Source: Betaproteobacteria bacterium LSUCC0117 (GTDB taxonomy: Bacteria; Pseudomonadota; Gammaproteobacteria; Burkholderiales; Burkholderiaceae_C). Taken from it: DNA of 64,000 nucleotides. Below, piece after piece: positions 17,417-25,597 of the stretch. The translations under genes and the position numbers were made by a program. The notes under the pieces are model-generated. The model ran no database searches, had not been told where the DNA came from, and saw nothing but the letters and a program-made list of their open reading frames with translations. How positions within the stretch are numbered: the first letter of the stretch is position 1; each line of letters starts with the position of its first letter. The stretch is taken from assembly GCA_030441535.1 (NCBI GenBank), contig JAUJFZ010000001.1, forward strand, positions 462,001-526,000, in the 5' to 3' direction.

Positions 17417-18375
17417 GCTGCTTCTTTCATGTCAGTCATTGGAAACAAACCACGCTCAACACCCTTCATGCAGGCAACCAGCGTTTGGTTGACCGGTGTC
17501 GGCACTCCAAGTTTCGCGCCCCAGCGCACGACAGCACCGTTCACAAAATCAATTTCTGTCACCGAGCCTTTCTCGAGGCTTTGCAGCATGGAGGCTTTGA
17601 ATTCAGCAGGCAGACCCGCTGCGGCTTTCACCCAAGGTTGATGGGGGTCTGTGACCGTCAGAGCGACGCCTTTGGCTTTGCCTACGGCCATGGCCTCAGC
17701 CACAGCCGCAACAGCGCAAGCTTCCACTTCGGGCAACTTGTAAAGCTCACCATAGGTCAAGCGCGTGATGCCACTCAATGCGCCGGTGGCCACATTCACC
17801 AACAACTTGTCCCACATCGTGCCCATGATGTTTTTGCTGACATAGGTCAAAAGGCCTGCTTGGTTGAAAACCTCGGCAATACGCGTCACACGGGGTGTCA
17901 CTTCGCCATTGAGTTCGCCGATGTGGGTATCTTTTCCTTGTGTGCCACCGATGATGTGCCCTGCACCTATCAGCACACCGCCCGCATACGTCTTGCCCGC
18001 CAACACACGCTCTTGTCCCACCGCCTCAGCCAAGATGTCTTCGTGACCCAAACCGTTTTGCAATGAAAGCACCACGGTGTCTTGGCCGAGAATAGGTTTG
18101 GCTGACGCAATCGCTTCTTGGGTGTGAAACGATTTCACCAAGACGATGATCAAGTCGACATCCCCTGTGCGCATGTCAATACCCGCACAGGTTGTGGCAG
18201 CGTGAACTTTCACATACCGGTCCACACCCTTTTCACGCACCTTCAATCCGTACTGATTCATGGTATCGACATGTGCACGGCCTCGGTTAACCAACCACAC
18301 CTCGTGACCACCCTCTGTGAGCACGCTTCCCAAAGCACAACCCAATGCGCCTGCGCCAAGTACAACTATTTTCAT
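17413..18375 (-). CDS. 2-dehydropantoate 2-reductase family oxidoreductase (PanE/ApbA-like)
   Basis: NADP-dependent 2-oxo-acid reductase family protein, 320 residues from the ATG at 18375. The Rossmann motif GAGALGCALG is at 7-16; VLVKSFHTQEA and SLQNGLGHEDIL are family signatures; NIMGTMWDKLLVNVATGALSGITR contains the expected catalytic Lys and Asn. In a catabolic operon it more likely acts on a pathway 2-oxo or 2-hydroxy acid than in pantothenate synthesis. First gene of the reverse operon, divergent from the LysR gene 94 bases away. Confidence 0.85.
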   Translation of the reverse strand: MKIVVLGAGALGCALGSVLTEGGHEVWLVNRGRAHVDTMNQYGLKVREKGVDRYVKVHAATTCAGIDMRTGDVDLIIVLVKSFHTQEAIASAKPILGQDTVVLSLQNGLGHEDILAEAVGQERVLAGKTYAGGVLIGAGHIIGGTQGKDTHIGELNGEVTPRVTRIAEVFNQAGLLTYVSKNIMGTMWDKLLVNVATGALSGITRLTYGELYKLPEVEACAVAAVAEAMAVGKAKGVALTVTDPHQPWVKAAAGLPAEFKASMLQSLEKGSVTEIDFVNGAVVRWGAKLGVPTPVNQTLVACMKGVERGLFPMTDMKEAA

Positions 18376-18469
18376 GAGGGCAAATGCTAGGCAAACCCCT
18401 TCATTTTGTCTATGCAATGGATGCAATAATCGCCATTGCATTATTCAATAATACAAACAGAACCGTCAC

Positions 18470-19414
18470 ATGCCCAAAGCCAAATCGCCCGAAACGAGCG
18501 ACCATACCGCCGACCTGTTTGATGCCAAGTTATTGCGCCTCTTTGACTTGCTGCATCACACAGGCAGCGTCACTCGCGCGGCTGAAGCATTGGGCTTGAG
18601 CCAACCGACCATCAGCATTTGGCTCTCCAAACTGCGCTCGCAGTTCAATGACCCACTGTTTGTTCGCACCAGCGAAGGTATGCAACCCACGCCACGTGCG
18701 GACGCGCTCATCGACACGGTGAGATCGGCACTGACCTCATTCCGTCAACTTTCTGAGTCAGCACCCGTTTTCAACCCTGCCATCGCTGAACGCAGTTTTC
18801 GAATTTGCATGACCGATGCAAGCCACATCACCTTGTTGCCACAGTTGCTTTCACATGTGCGCTCTTTGGCCCCCAAGGTACGACTTGATGCAGCACGCAT
18901 CGATGCCAACATGCCATTGGCACTGCAAACAGGCGACGCGGATATCGCCATTGGTTTGGTGCCACAACTCGAAGCAGGGTTTTATCAACAAACCTTGTTC
19001 ACCCAAGACTGGGTTTGTTTGTCAAAAAAGAATCACCCACGGATTGGCAAAACCCTGAGCCTCAAGCAATACAAAGAAGAAGCCCACATCCTCATTGCAG
19101 CAGGCACGGGTGCGGTATTGCAAAGTGAAGCCCTGAAACGCCACAAAATCAATCGCCGAGTGTTACTCGAGTTGCCAGGGTTTCTGGGGCTACCCGCTAT
19201 TTTGGCAACCACTGATTTGATCGTGACACTGCCAAGACACATTGGGGAAACTTTGGCGCATTCTGGTGACCTCAAAGTTTTAGACTGCCCTGTCAACATT
19301 CCGTCGTTTAAAGTGAAGCAGCATTGGCATGAGCGGTATCACAACGATCCAGCCAATCAATGGCTGCGCGGGTTGTGTGCGACATTGTTTTTAAGACCTA
19401 ACTTAAGACAATAA
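18470..19414 (+). CDS. LysR-family transcriptional regulator
   Basis: 314-residue LysR-type regulator with an N-terminal winged helix (LLRLFDLLHHTGSVTRAAEALGLSQPTISIWLSKLR, read in parts at about 23-58) and a substrate-binding domain. It is divergent from the PanE-like operon, the classical arrangement for control of the neighbouring catabolic genes. The intergenic region holds the T-N11-A type context TTGCATTATTCAATAATAC near 18436, a possible LysR box. Inducer unknown. Confidence 0.88.
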   Translation: MPKAKSPETSDHTADLFDAKLLRLFDLLHHTGSVTRAAEALGLSQPTISIWLSKLRSQFNDPLFVRTSEGMQPTPRADALIDTVRSALTSFRQLSESAPVFNPAIAERSFRICMTDASHITLLPQLLSHVRSLAPKVRLDAARIDANMPLALQTGDADIAIGLVPQLEAGFYQQTLFTQDWVCLSKKNHPRIGKTLSLKQYKEEAHILIAAGTGAVLQSEALKRHKINRRVLLELPGFLGLPAILATTDLIVTLPRHIGETLAHSGDLKVLDCPVNIPSFKVKQHWHERYHNDPANQWLRGLCATLFLRPNLRQ

Positions 19415-19646
19415 AAACGAACCGTGTGTTGATTTATAAAACTAACAAAGACAACCGGCATGTTTACAGAAATGAATGCCCCGGAGGGGGCGTATTTAGT
19501 AGCTAGCTGGCGGCCCAGAAGGCATTGTTCAACTAACTCGCTCAGTTTTTGACCCCCCTGTTTTTAGTGGGGTCGGGGATTCGAACTCATGCTCAGCCTA
19601 AAGTCGGGCTTGACGGGAATGTTTCCCATGGAATACATTTAATGGC

Positions 19647-19946
19647 ATGATCCAGATCCAGCAAACTGAGACTTACGCCAAATGGTTCGCTGGTCTGCGA
19701 GACCGAGTCGCTCGCGCCCGCATTGACATCCGCATCCGGCGCCTGTCCCTTGGGAACGCTGGGGATACCAAGCCCGTTGGCGAGGGCGTCTCGGAGTTGA
19801 GAGTCGATCACGGGCCCGGATACCGGATCTATTTCATCCAGCGCGGCGAAGTCGTGATTGTCTTGCTGGCTGGAGGCGACAAGTCCACTCAGGACAAGGA
19901 CATCCGCAACGCCAAGGCGTTGGCAAACGATCTGAAGGAGTTTTGA
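19647..19946 (+). CDS. higB: HigB/RelE-type toxin of a type II toxin-antitoxin pair
   Basis: 99-residue protein of the addiction-module killer (RelE/ParE superfamily) group. Typical elements are TETYAKWFAGLRD, RARIDIRIRRLSLGNAGD, GVSELRVDHGPGYRIYF and the end LLAGGDKSTQDKDIRNAKALA. It would cut mRNA at the ribosome. The gene precedes its antitoxin and stops two bases before the antitoxin ATG. Confidence 0.87.
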   Translation: MIQIQQTETYAKWFAGLRDRVARARIDIRIRRLSLGNAGDTKPVGEGVSELRVDHGPGYRIYFIQRGEVVIVLLAGGDKSTQDKDIRNAKALANDLKEF

Positions 19947-19948
19947 TC

Positions 19949-20248
19949 ATGCCGAAAACCAAGACCCGAGTCTGGGACCCCGCCGAGCATCTCGTTACCG
20001 AAGACGACATGGCGGCTTATCTGGAAGCAGCCCTTCAAGAAGGCGACTCTGCACTGATCGCCGCTGCGCTCGGCGATATTGCGCGCGCCAAGGGCATGAC
20101 TCAGATTGCCCGCGACGCTGGGCTAGGGCGCGAAAGCCTCTACAAGGCCCTATCTGCCGAGGGCAACCCCGAATTTGCGACCATCATGAAGGTCATCGCG
20201 GCACTCGGGTTGCAGTTACATGCGTCTCCATCAAGAACTGCCGCATGA
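19949..20248 (+). CDS. higA: HigA-type helix-turn-helix antitoxin
   Basis: 99-residue antitoxin with the conserved N-terminal DPAEHLVTEDDMAAYLEAAL and a C-terminal helix-turn-helix (DIARAKGMTQIARDAGLGRESLYKAL). It neutralises the toxin and probably represses the operon. The ATG at 19949 is preferred because GGAG lies nine bases upstream. Confidence 0.87.
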   Translation: MPKTKTRVWDPAEHLVTEDDMAAYLEAALQEGDSALIAAALGDIARAKGMTQIARDAGLGRESLYKALSAEGNPEFATIMKVIAALGLQLHASPSRTAA

Positions 20249-20273
20249 CGACTACGAACACCCAAGGTTCACC

Positions 20274-20651
20274 ATGAAGAGTTACTACGAGCGAATCAAA
20301 CCCCACTGGGAGCTCGAGGTTGCTGCTGCCACCCGAGCCGAGTCCAACGGAGACCCATACCTTGCGTTTAGGCACTTGGAGCGTGCTCACATCCTCGGGC
20401 AAAACTCAACCTGGCTACACATACAAACACACATCCTGATGATGCGCTGGGGGTGGCGCCAGTCGAGCAGCAGGGAGGTCACTGGGCAACTCTTTCGTAT
20501 CTTCGGAGCTGCCACAAAAACCGCATTCGGCTTGATTCCCGCGGGCAATACTGGGGGGTCCAACGTCAGCCCGTTCCGAAGAATGCCTGTTCCTCGCGAC
20601 CTCCAGACGCTCATGAGCGCTGCCCGATCTGCCGATCAGCGCTCTGTCTGA
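20274..20651 (+). CDS. DUF3703 domain protein
   Basis: 125-residue protein. Family features are LAFRHLERAHILGQNSTWLHIQTH, the segment REVTGQLFRIFGAATKTAFGLIPAGNTGG and the end PFRRMPVPRDLQ. DUF3703 proteins often lie near metal-resistance genes or mobile elements; function unknown. Start taken at the ATG at 20274 where family similarity begins; it follows the antitoxin by 25 bases. Confidence 0.75.
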   Translation: MKSYYERIKPHWELEVAAATRAESNGDPYLAFRHLERAHILGQNSTWLHIQTHILMMRWGWRQSSSREVTGQLFRIFGAATKTAFGLIPAGNTGGSNVSPFRRMPVPRDLQTLMSAARSADQRSV

Positions 20652-21064
20652 TCGGTACGTATCAAAAATCGACTTTCGAACTCGCTCGGTCAATTGGCTC
20701 TGAGCAGATCGCCGTCTCAATCTGAGGGAAGGCCCTCTGACGGGGTACTTTCTTCAAAACCACACCGCGATCGGATTGAAAAACATCAATCAGATCAATG
20801 ATTTACAAGCGGGGATTTGAAGCATTGAAGATTTGAAAGAATCTTCTGGCGGGTTGGAGGGGATACGAAAACTCAATGCGGTTTAACTATTTGAAAAGTG
20901 GCAGTTCGTTTGTGCAAAACAGTATGCAAGCCCAAGTTGGGACTCCTGACAGGAAATTAGGGGGTGGGGTCCTATATGGTGGAAAAATTGAGCCCCCCAG
21001 CAAAACCTAACAAAACCAGCGCTGAAACATAACAATAGTAGTAAAGCGTGTTCATACTACTTTT
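20652..21064. other. Intergenic DNA left of the integrative element
   Basis: About 410 bases with no credible gene on either strand. Runs such as TTAGGGGGTGGGGTCC and short A/T-rich tracts are present but no hairpin with a T-run. It ends at the left direct repeat of the element. Confidence 0.5.
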
Positions 21065-21166
21065 GGGCGTAAAAAAGCACCTGAGATTGCTCCTAAGTGC
21101 TTGATTTTCTTAACTAATTACTGGTGGGTGGTACAGGGTTCGAACCTGTGACCCCTGCCGTGTGAA
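21065..21166. repeat. Left attachment repeat of the 7.8-kb integrative element
   Basis: 102 bases repeated with few differences at 28889-28991, same orientation. Read on the reverse strand it is the anticodon loop to 3' end of a tRNA-Val(CAC), a short spacer, and a rho-independent-like hairpin (AAGCACTT / AGGTGCTT followed by T6). Identity begins abruptly in the anticodon loop, the usual crossover place for tyrosine integrases. Confidence 0.85.
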
Positions 21167-21212
21167 GGCAGTCGGTCAACCTGTGGCTGCCCGCTGAGCT
21201 AATCACCTCCCC
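21122..21212 (-). pseudogene. Degenerate tRNA-Val(CAC)-like gene at the attachment site
   Basis: The reverse strand has an intact anticodon stem-loop (CTGCC-TTCACAC-GGCAG, anticodon CAC), T-arm (ACAGGTTCGAACCCTGT) and 3' CCA end. The 5' half is wrong: the D-stem GCTC finds no partner, about 15 extra bases occupy the D-arm, and two acceptor pairs mismatch. It probably no longer gives a working tRNA; the 5' part may be foreign sequence joined during integration. Confidence 0.65.
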
Positions 21213-21264
21213 AGTCAATCAAACACTTTTCCGCGTGATTTTTGCCCCACTCAAATAATGCTAG

Positions 21265-21282
21265 TTGGACAGGACTTGGACA
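21265..21282. repeat. Phased TTGGACA direct repeat, left
   Basis: TTGGACAGGACTTGGACA: two TTGGACA units 11 bases apart. The same unit is at 28850-28867 just upstream of the integrase start, and a diverged one at 22682-22698. Position next to both ends suggests arm-type integrase or excision-factor binding sites. Confidence 0.6.
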
Positions 21283-21350
21283 AGCCTTTACTTGCCCGAA
21301 GCCATATTAACCGATTGACCAAAATCCGACCAAATATGGCACTTCACTAA

Positions 21351-21455
21351 GGGGTACCCCCTCGATATTCATCTTGAGATAAACCCACAGTGCTCCCACC
21401 CCCCAATTTCGCAAATGGGTCCCACTGAGACCACTTGTACTGTGTTTCGCTCAAA
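21351..21455. repeat. 105-base repeat, copy 1
   Basis: Starts with the palindrome GGGGTACCCC and ends with CTGTGTTTCGCTCAAA; diverged but colinear with 22782-22886, which has the same length. Shared inner blocks include CACCCCCC and CAAATGGGTCCC. No coding sense is shared by both. Confidence 0.7.
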
Positions 21456-21711
21456 TGGTTTAAAAGTCGGTAATGTAGGTCCGACCAGAGGCATGTCACC
21501 AGTGCGCCCATCCCCACGACTACTGCCCACAAAAATCGATGGATAGTGGGCTGTTCTGCAACAGTCTTTAATCTTGAGAATAAATTGACGCACAAGTGGA
21601 TCGGAATACGGTTTCAGAAGGTATTGGGAAAGCACAATAGCGATACCAATTCATAGTGCTTCACATAGCCAAAACTTATAGTTACCATAAAAGATAATAC
21701 ACGTAATCAAT

Positions 21712-22518
21712 TTATTGCAAAGAATTTATAAATTTAAGTAAAAATAAATCGCCAACAAATCCATCAAGACTTAAAATAGTCGCAAATATTTGCTTGCCTG
21801 CAGAACACGCCAACTTCGGATCGGCATTAGGCAAATCTATCATCGCCTCTAACATCTTATAATCAATTAAACCAGATTCGACCCGCGATAATAATCTACT
21901 TTCGTAAGCAGATTCAGCAATCGAAGCTTGCTGTTGATTTATATTTCTTACACTCGGAAAATCACGAATCTCTGCCAAAATAGATTTTCTTAATATTAAA
22001 AAATAATTACGAAGAATCTCTTTTTCAATTAAATGATAATATTTCATCTCGAGGTCAGAGTCCTCTGATGCACTTGTTTTGCCACCCTCTACAATCAGTT
22101 TTTTGCAATCAATATCAGATGCGACCTCCATCCAATTGAGCATTAATTTAATATATGACCGTTGATCTTGATAATCAAGGCGTCGCATTCCTTTCAAAGC
22201 ATAAGTTAAAAATAGTTCAGCACCAAATTTTCGACCATACTCAAACTGCGTCTTTTTATCCCATTTTTCAGCCCCTGCATTCAATAATTCTTTGACAATC
22301 ACTTCGATAACTTCATTGTTTTTATAAATTTCTAAAAAATGTTCTTTAATAACTTGGCGGGGCATTCCATGAAGCCCGTATTGATCAAGTACACTCTCTA
22401 CAAAAAGCGGTGCACGAACAACTTTCGCAATTTCAAGCTCAAGAGTCTTTGCATTGGTATTAGCAAACGTTAAGCCATATACAAATATAAAGGACAACGT
22501 GACGAAATACTTAATCAT
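21712..22518 (-). CDS. Secreted protein of unknown function, AT-rich
   Basis: 268-residue protein with a signal peptide (MIKYFVTLSFIFVYGLTFA). The mature chain is mostly helical and charged, contains two Cys (DIDCKK, LACSAGK) and shows no motif I recognise. The start at 22518 has GGGAAG eight bases upstream; ATGs at 22524 and 22545 are possible. Base composition is much richer in A+T than the neighbouring genes, a sign of recent transfer as element cargo. Confidence 0.7.
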   Translation of the reverse strand: MIKYFVTLSFIFVYGLTFANTNAKTLELEIAKVVRAPLFVESVLDQYGLHGMPRQVIKEHFLEIYKNNEVIEVIVKELLNAGAEKWDKKTQFEYGRKFGAELFLTYALKGMRRLDYQDQRSYIKLMLNWMEVASDIDCKKLIVEGGKTSASEDSDLEMKYYHLIEKEILRNYFLILRKSILAEIRDFPSVRNINQQQASIAESAYESRLLSRVESGLIDYKMLEAMIDLPNADPKLACSAGKQIFATILSLDGFVGDLFLLKFINSLQ

Positions 22519-23278
22519 TTTCATATCTTCCCATTTAAAGCTCATTTAAAAATCCATACTCAAATAAAAATCAATGACGATAATGGATTGGCAATCCGTT
22601 GCATACGGGTTTTACCCCTGCACCAACAATAAAGAAATCAAGAAGTTAGCTTGCGTATGGGTTGACTCTACCGACGCTCAGTTGGACAGAAATTGGACGG
22701 AGAAGGATACCAGTTCGGTTTGATCAGTCAAGCCGACTGTGTTGGAAACTGTGCCGCGCACCATGCACATACTAGCTGGCAGGGGTACCCCTTCAAAATT
22801 CAGCGCCGCCGACCCCCACCGTACCCCCACCCCCCGCTTTCTCAAATGGGTCCCCCTGAGGACACATGCACTGTGTTTCGCTCAAAACAGTCAACACGTG
22901 GTCATGGTGTTCTCTGGCACGCCGGAGGCGGATGCTGATGCTACCAGGCTTGTAGTAGGAGGGTGCGCTGAAGCTGAGCGGTTGGCGTGTTTCAAAGCCG
23001 TGGGTCGTTTCAGCTACTGCACAGCGCTGTCAACCTTGCATTGTCTTTGGAGCAATACTGCGCTCGCAGCGCGTTCTAAAAGCCCATTTCCATTTAATTC
23101 CAGATGCTTCGAATCGCCTCTGGGTGCGCTTTGACATCGCTTGCCAATGGAGACAGCAATTCTTGCTGAATGCGTCCTGTCAAAACCTCTGTGACCATCT
23201 GAACGAATAGCAAATCAAATATTCCCCCCAAGATCAGCTTTAGTTGATATGCTGAAGGTCATATTTAGAAAGTTACCA
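22519..23278. other. Non-coding cargo region with repeat copy 2
   Basis: About 760 bases. Contains a diverged TTGGACA pair (22682-22698) and the second 105-base repeat (22782-22886). The longest forward frame (131 codons from 22739) runs through the repeat and has no protein-like features, so I do not call it. Confidence 0.5.
22782..22886. repeat. 105-base repeat, copy 2
   Basis: Colinear with 21351-21455: both start GGGGTACCCC and end CTGTGTTTCGCTCAAA, with conserved inner blocks and scattered substitutions. Direct orientation, 1431 bases apart, flanking the AT-rich secreted-protein gene. Confidence 0.7.
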
Positions 23279-23557
23279 ATGAAAAAAATATTAACTAGTC
23301 TTTTCATATACGTATTTGCGACACATGTGAATGCAGCATGCACGCAGTCATGGGTCTGCAACGATTACGGACAAAACTGCAGCGTTCAACAAATATGCGG
23401 CAGTACTTTGGATTTGCCTGGAATAAATTTACCGGGGTTGAAGCCCCTGCCATCTATGGAGTTAAAGCCACTACCTAGTATGAACCTGCCTCCTTTGGGG
23501 ACCAAACGCTGCCGTCAAATGCAGGTCAATGGTCGCTGGCAAAACATATGCAGCTGA
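23279..23557 (+). CDS. Small secreted Cys- and Pro-rich protein
   Basis: 92-residue protein with a signal peptide (MKKILTSLFIYVFATHVNA). The mature part has a Cys cluster (CTQSWVCNDYGQNCSVQQIC), a proline-rich repeat based on LPxxNLP/KPLPSM, and the end CRQMQVNGRWQNICS. Six cysteines suggest disulfides in the periplasm or outside. I recall similar small proteins in Burkholderiales but no assigned function. Start at 23279 follows from the signal peptide. Confidence 0.65.
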   Translation: MKKILTSLFIYVFATHVNAACTQSWVCNDYGQNCSVQQICGSTLDLPGINLPGLKPLPSMELKPLPSMNLPPLGTKRCRQMQVNGRWQNICS

Positions 23558-23657
23558 ACATTTGATCTCGCGAGCGCGCAGTTTGAAAGTCTAAGACTGG
23601 TGCCAAGATACCCCAACCTTGCCCTATCGTGCTTGACATAGCGATCCTTTTTTGGGG

Positions 23658-24710
23658 CTAAGTTGAATCCCAGTTTTCTAAATAATCAACTTTAATTTTT
23701 TCAAAAACCTTAGATCGCACCCACGCGTAGGCTCCACTAACTACGCCGCTGGAGTATCCCCAACGAGCGATTGATAAGCTTCCATTTTTATTTACGGGAA
23801 CCCCTGCATTCATACCTATCTCAGTGAGCTTCTCATCGTGTCTGTCTATGAAGTCCAACCAACGGAATAGATGATTTTTAGCCGCTAGCGCGTCAGATTT
23901 GCTTCGATTGCACGAAGGGTCAGCCAGCACAAAGTTATGTGTCAGATCCCTTGGATACATGGAATGTGGCAGGAAATGGTCTACGTCGGCATCTGTTAGC
24001 TTGCTCCCACAGTAGAAGCATTTGTTTGAAATCTTGCGCAATCCTGCAGCAACCTGCTCCAAAGACCTGCGAGAGGTTTGAAAAAGAAATGCTTCAAGGT
24101 CATTATTTTTACCAACCAATACCGCGTTCTGTCGGTTATTTTTTATATGGTTCACCCACTGTGAGCGCGCTAATCGATTGACCAGCGGTTGAAATCTGCG
24201 CAAGCAATATGCAACCCCAGGCAACAGCACTATCTGCCCATTACGACGCTCAAATAAAAACTCATCTGTAGTACCACTTAAATTTTGTAAGTACTTGACT
24301 GGCTGCGCAACCACGGTAGCTGTGATTGCCGTGAGTAAAGTACTTGAACAAAGCGCTTCATTTAATGAACCATTGGTGAGGCGGAACCGCGCAATCTTAG
24401 AAACAACAGTCGCTTGAGCACCTAGGTTTTGGACAAGTACGCCATCATTGAAGGGGGCTGCCTGTTGCCAGTAAAGCTCTATGAATTTAGACCCAAGACT
24501 GCGGTGCTGAATTACGAGTGGTTCGTTACTATCATTACCACTCTGTACAGCGATATCGCAAATAGCGATCAGCAGCGCAAATTTGTAAGTCGCAGTGAAG
24601 TCACCCTCTGCGAATAAGCGCTGCAACTTCGTTAAAAACGACAGCTGAAATTCAGGCTTTGGAACACTCACCTTTTGCTCCAATAATCCGCCTTTTCCGG
24701 AACTATCCAC
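23658..24710 (-). CDS. HNH endonuclease-domain protein
   Basis: 350-residue protein. The N-terminal two thirds is a helical domain beginning FLTKLQRLFAEGDFTATYKFALL, and a C-terminal HNH nuclease follows (CFYCGSKL, DVDHFLPHS, LADPSCNRSKSD; about residues 231-275) with both CxxC-type zinc pairs and the central DH. It overlaps the upstream HIT gene by 43 bases, so the two are made together. Probably a nuclease acting on foreign or modified DNA; a defence role is inferred from the mobile-element setting, not shown. Confidence 0.82.
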   Translation of the reverse strand: MDSSGKGGLLEQKVSVPKPEFQLSFLTKLQRLFAEGDFTATYKFALLIAICDIAVQSGNDSNEPLVIQHRSLGSKFIELYWQQAAPFNDGVLVQNLGAQATVVSKIARFRLTNGSLNEALCSSTLLTAITATVVAQPVKYLQNLSGTTDEFLFERRNGQIVLLPGVAYCLRRFQPLVNRLARSQWVNHIKNNRQNAVLVGKNNDLEAFLFQTSRRSLEQVAAGLRKISNKCFYCGSKLTDADVDHFLPHSMYPRDLTHNFVLADPSCNRSKSDALAAKNHLFRWLDFIDRHDEKLTEIGMNAGVPVNKNGSLSIARWGYSSGVVSGAYAWVRSKVFEKIKVDYLENWDST

Positions 24711-25051
24711 CGCACTCCCCCTCGCGGATCCGCTCGATCCCCCTTGTAACGCGGGATGAGATGAATATGCAGATGTGGGATGGTCTGCCCTGCAACGGGT
24801 CCATCGTTGATTCCAACGTTATAACCATCTGGGGACAACTCGCGATCCAAATTTGTCTTGGCGTTGTTCAAAAGAGCAAATAGATCACTAAGCTCTGCTG
24901 AAGTCAGGTCAAAAAATGAACCAATATGCCTTTTCGGGATGATTAAGGTATGCCCATCACTTATTGGATAAGCATCCCTAATGACCATTCCATGCTCCGA
25001 GGAGGCGGCAACTCGTTCTCTTGGTAATTTACAAAACGCGCATTCGTTCAT
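24668..25051 (-). CDS. HIT-family protein
   Basis: 127-residue histidine-triad nucleotide hydrolase/transferase. The triad HLHIHLIPR is at about 94-102 and the family segment DGHTLIIPKRHIGSFFDL near 33-50. An N-terminal CAFC and the final segments may bind zinc. It hydrolyses or transfers nucleotidyl groups. The 43-base overlap with the HNH gene means coupled expression and points to a two-protein system. Confidence 0.87.
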   Translation of the reverse strand: MNECAFCKLPRERVAASSEHGMVIRDAYPISDGHTLIIPKRHIGSFFDLTSAELSDLFALLNNAKTNLDRELSPDGYNVGINDGPVAGQTIPHLHIHLIPRYKGDRADPRGGVRWIVPEKADYWSKR

Positions 25052-25597
25052 ATCTCGATTGAATCACGATCTTTGGCTGCAGCGAACATTCATGAAAATA
25101 TCACATTATGAGATTGATTGATTTATTGATATCAAAGTGAGGCATATCCGAGTGCACTGCCGACCAAGCAGCTCGGGGGTAACCAAGTGCGCTACGCGCG
25201 CAGCTGATCGTCTCCCGATTGGACAACAAGATGGGCAAGTCACAGCGCGCAGATGGACTTGGCGTGCAAAGGACGGAATGCGGCAGAGCCTGAAAGCCTG
25301 CCGAATCCGCGGACAAACTGACGACGTTGCTAAGAATGAGGTAACTCTTCAATGGGCTGGGGCAATGACGGTTGCTGGCTACGCAACCAAGAACCCAATA
25401 GACCGCGCGCCGACGGCAATCAAATATGCCTAAACGCTTAGTCGGGAGATTCCCACTTCGTCGTGTCTTTTTGATACGTTTTGGCGAATGCCGTTTGCAG
25501 CCTAGCGGCGCCACGAAATAAGCGTTTTTTTGCTTGACTCAAAGCTTGGGTAACCCCAACGCGTTTAAATCGTGTCTCACCGTGGAGTAGATGGCAA
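25052..25597. other. Intergenic cargo region without recognised genes
   Basis: About 545 bases. Frames of 98 codons (+) and 137 codons (-) overlap each other here; neither shows a signal peptide, known motif or good ribosome site, so I leave them uncalled. This may be decayed coding DNA. Confidence 0.45.

Larger units (their letters stand above)
21213..21711. other. Element left-end non-coding region
   Basis: About 500 bases between the tRNA-like sequence and the first gene. It holds the TTGGACA repeat and the first copy of a 105-base repeat (21351-21455). Short frames on the reverse strand look like noise and run through the repeat. Confidence 0.5.

Noticed and set aside
21122..21212. Functional tRNA-Val(CAC)
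   Set aside because: D-stem cannot form, about 15 extra bases are present and two acceptor pairs mismatch; called degenerate.
22739..23134. Forward reading frame of 131 codons
   Set aside because: Runs through the 105-base repeat, has no ribosome site, signal or motif, and its composition looks random; treated as non-coding.
25101..25514. Overlapping frames of 137 (-) and 98 (+) codons
   Set aside because: Neither strand gives a protein with recognisable features; overlapping opposite frames of this size occur by chance in GC-rich DNA.
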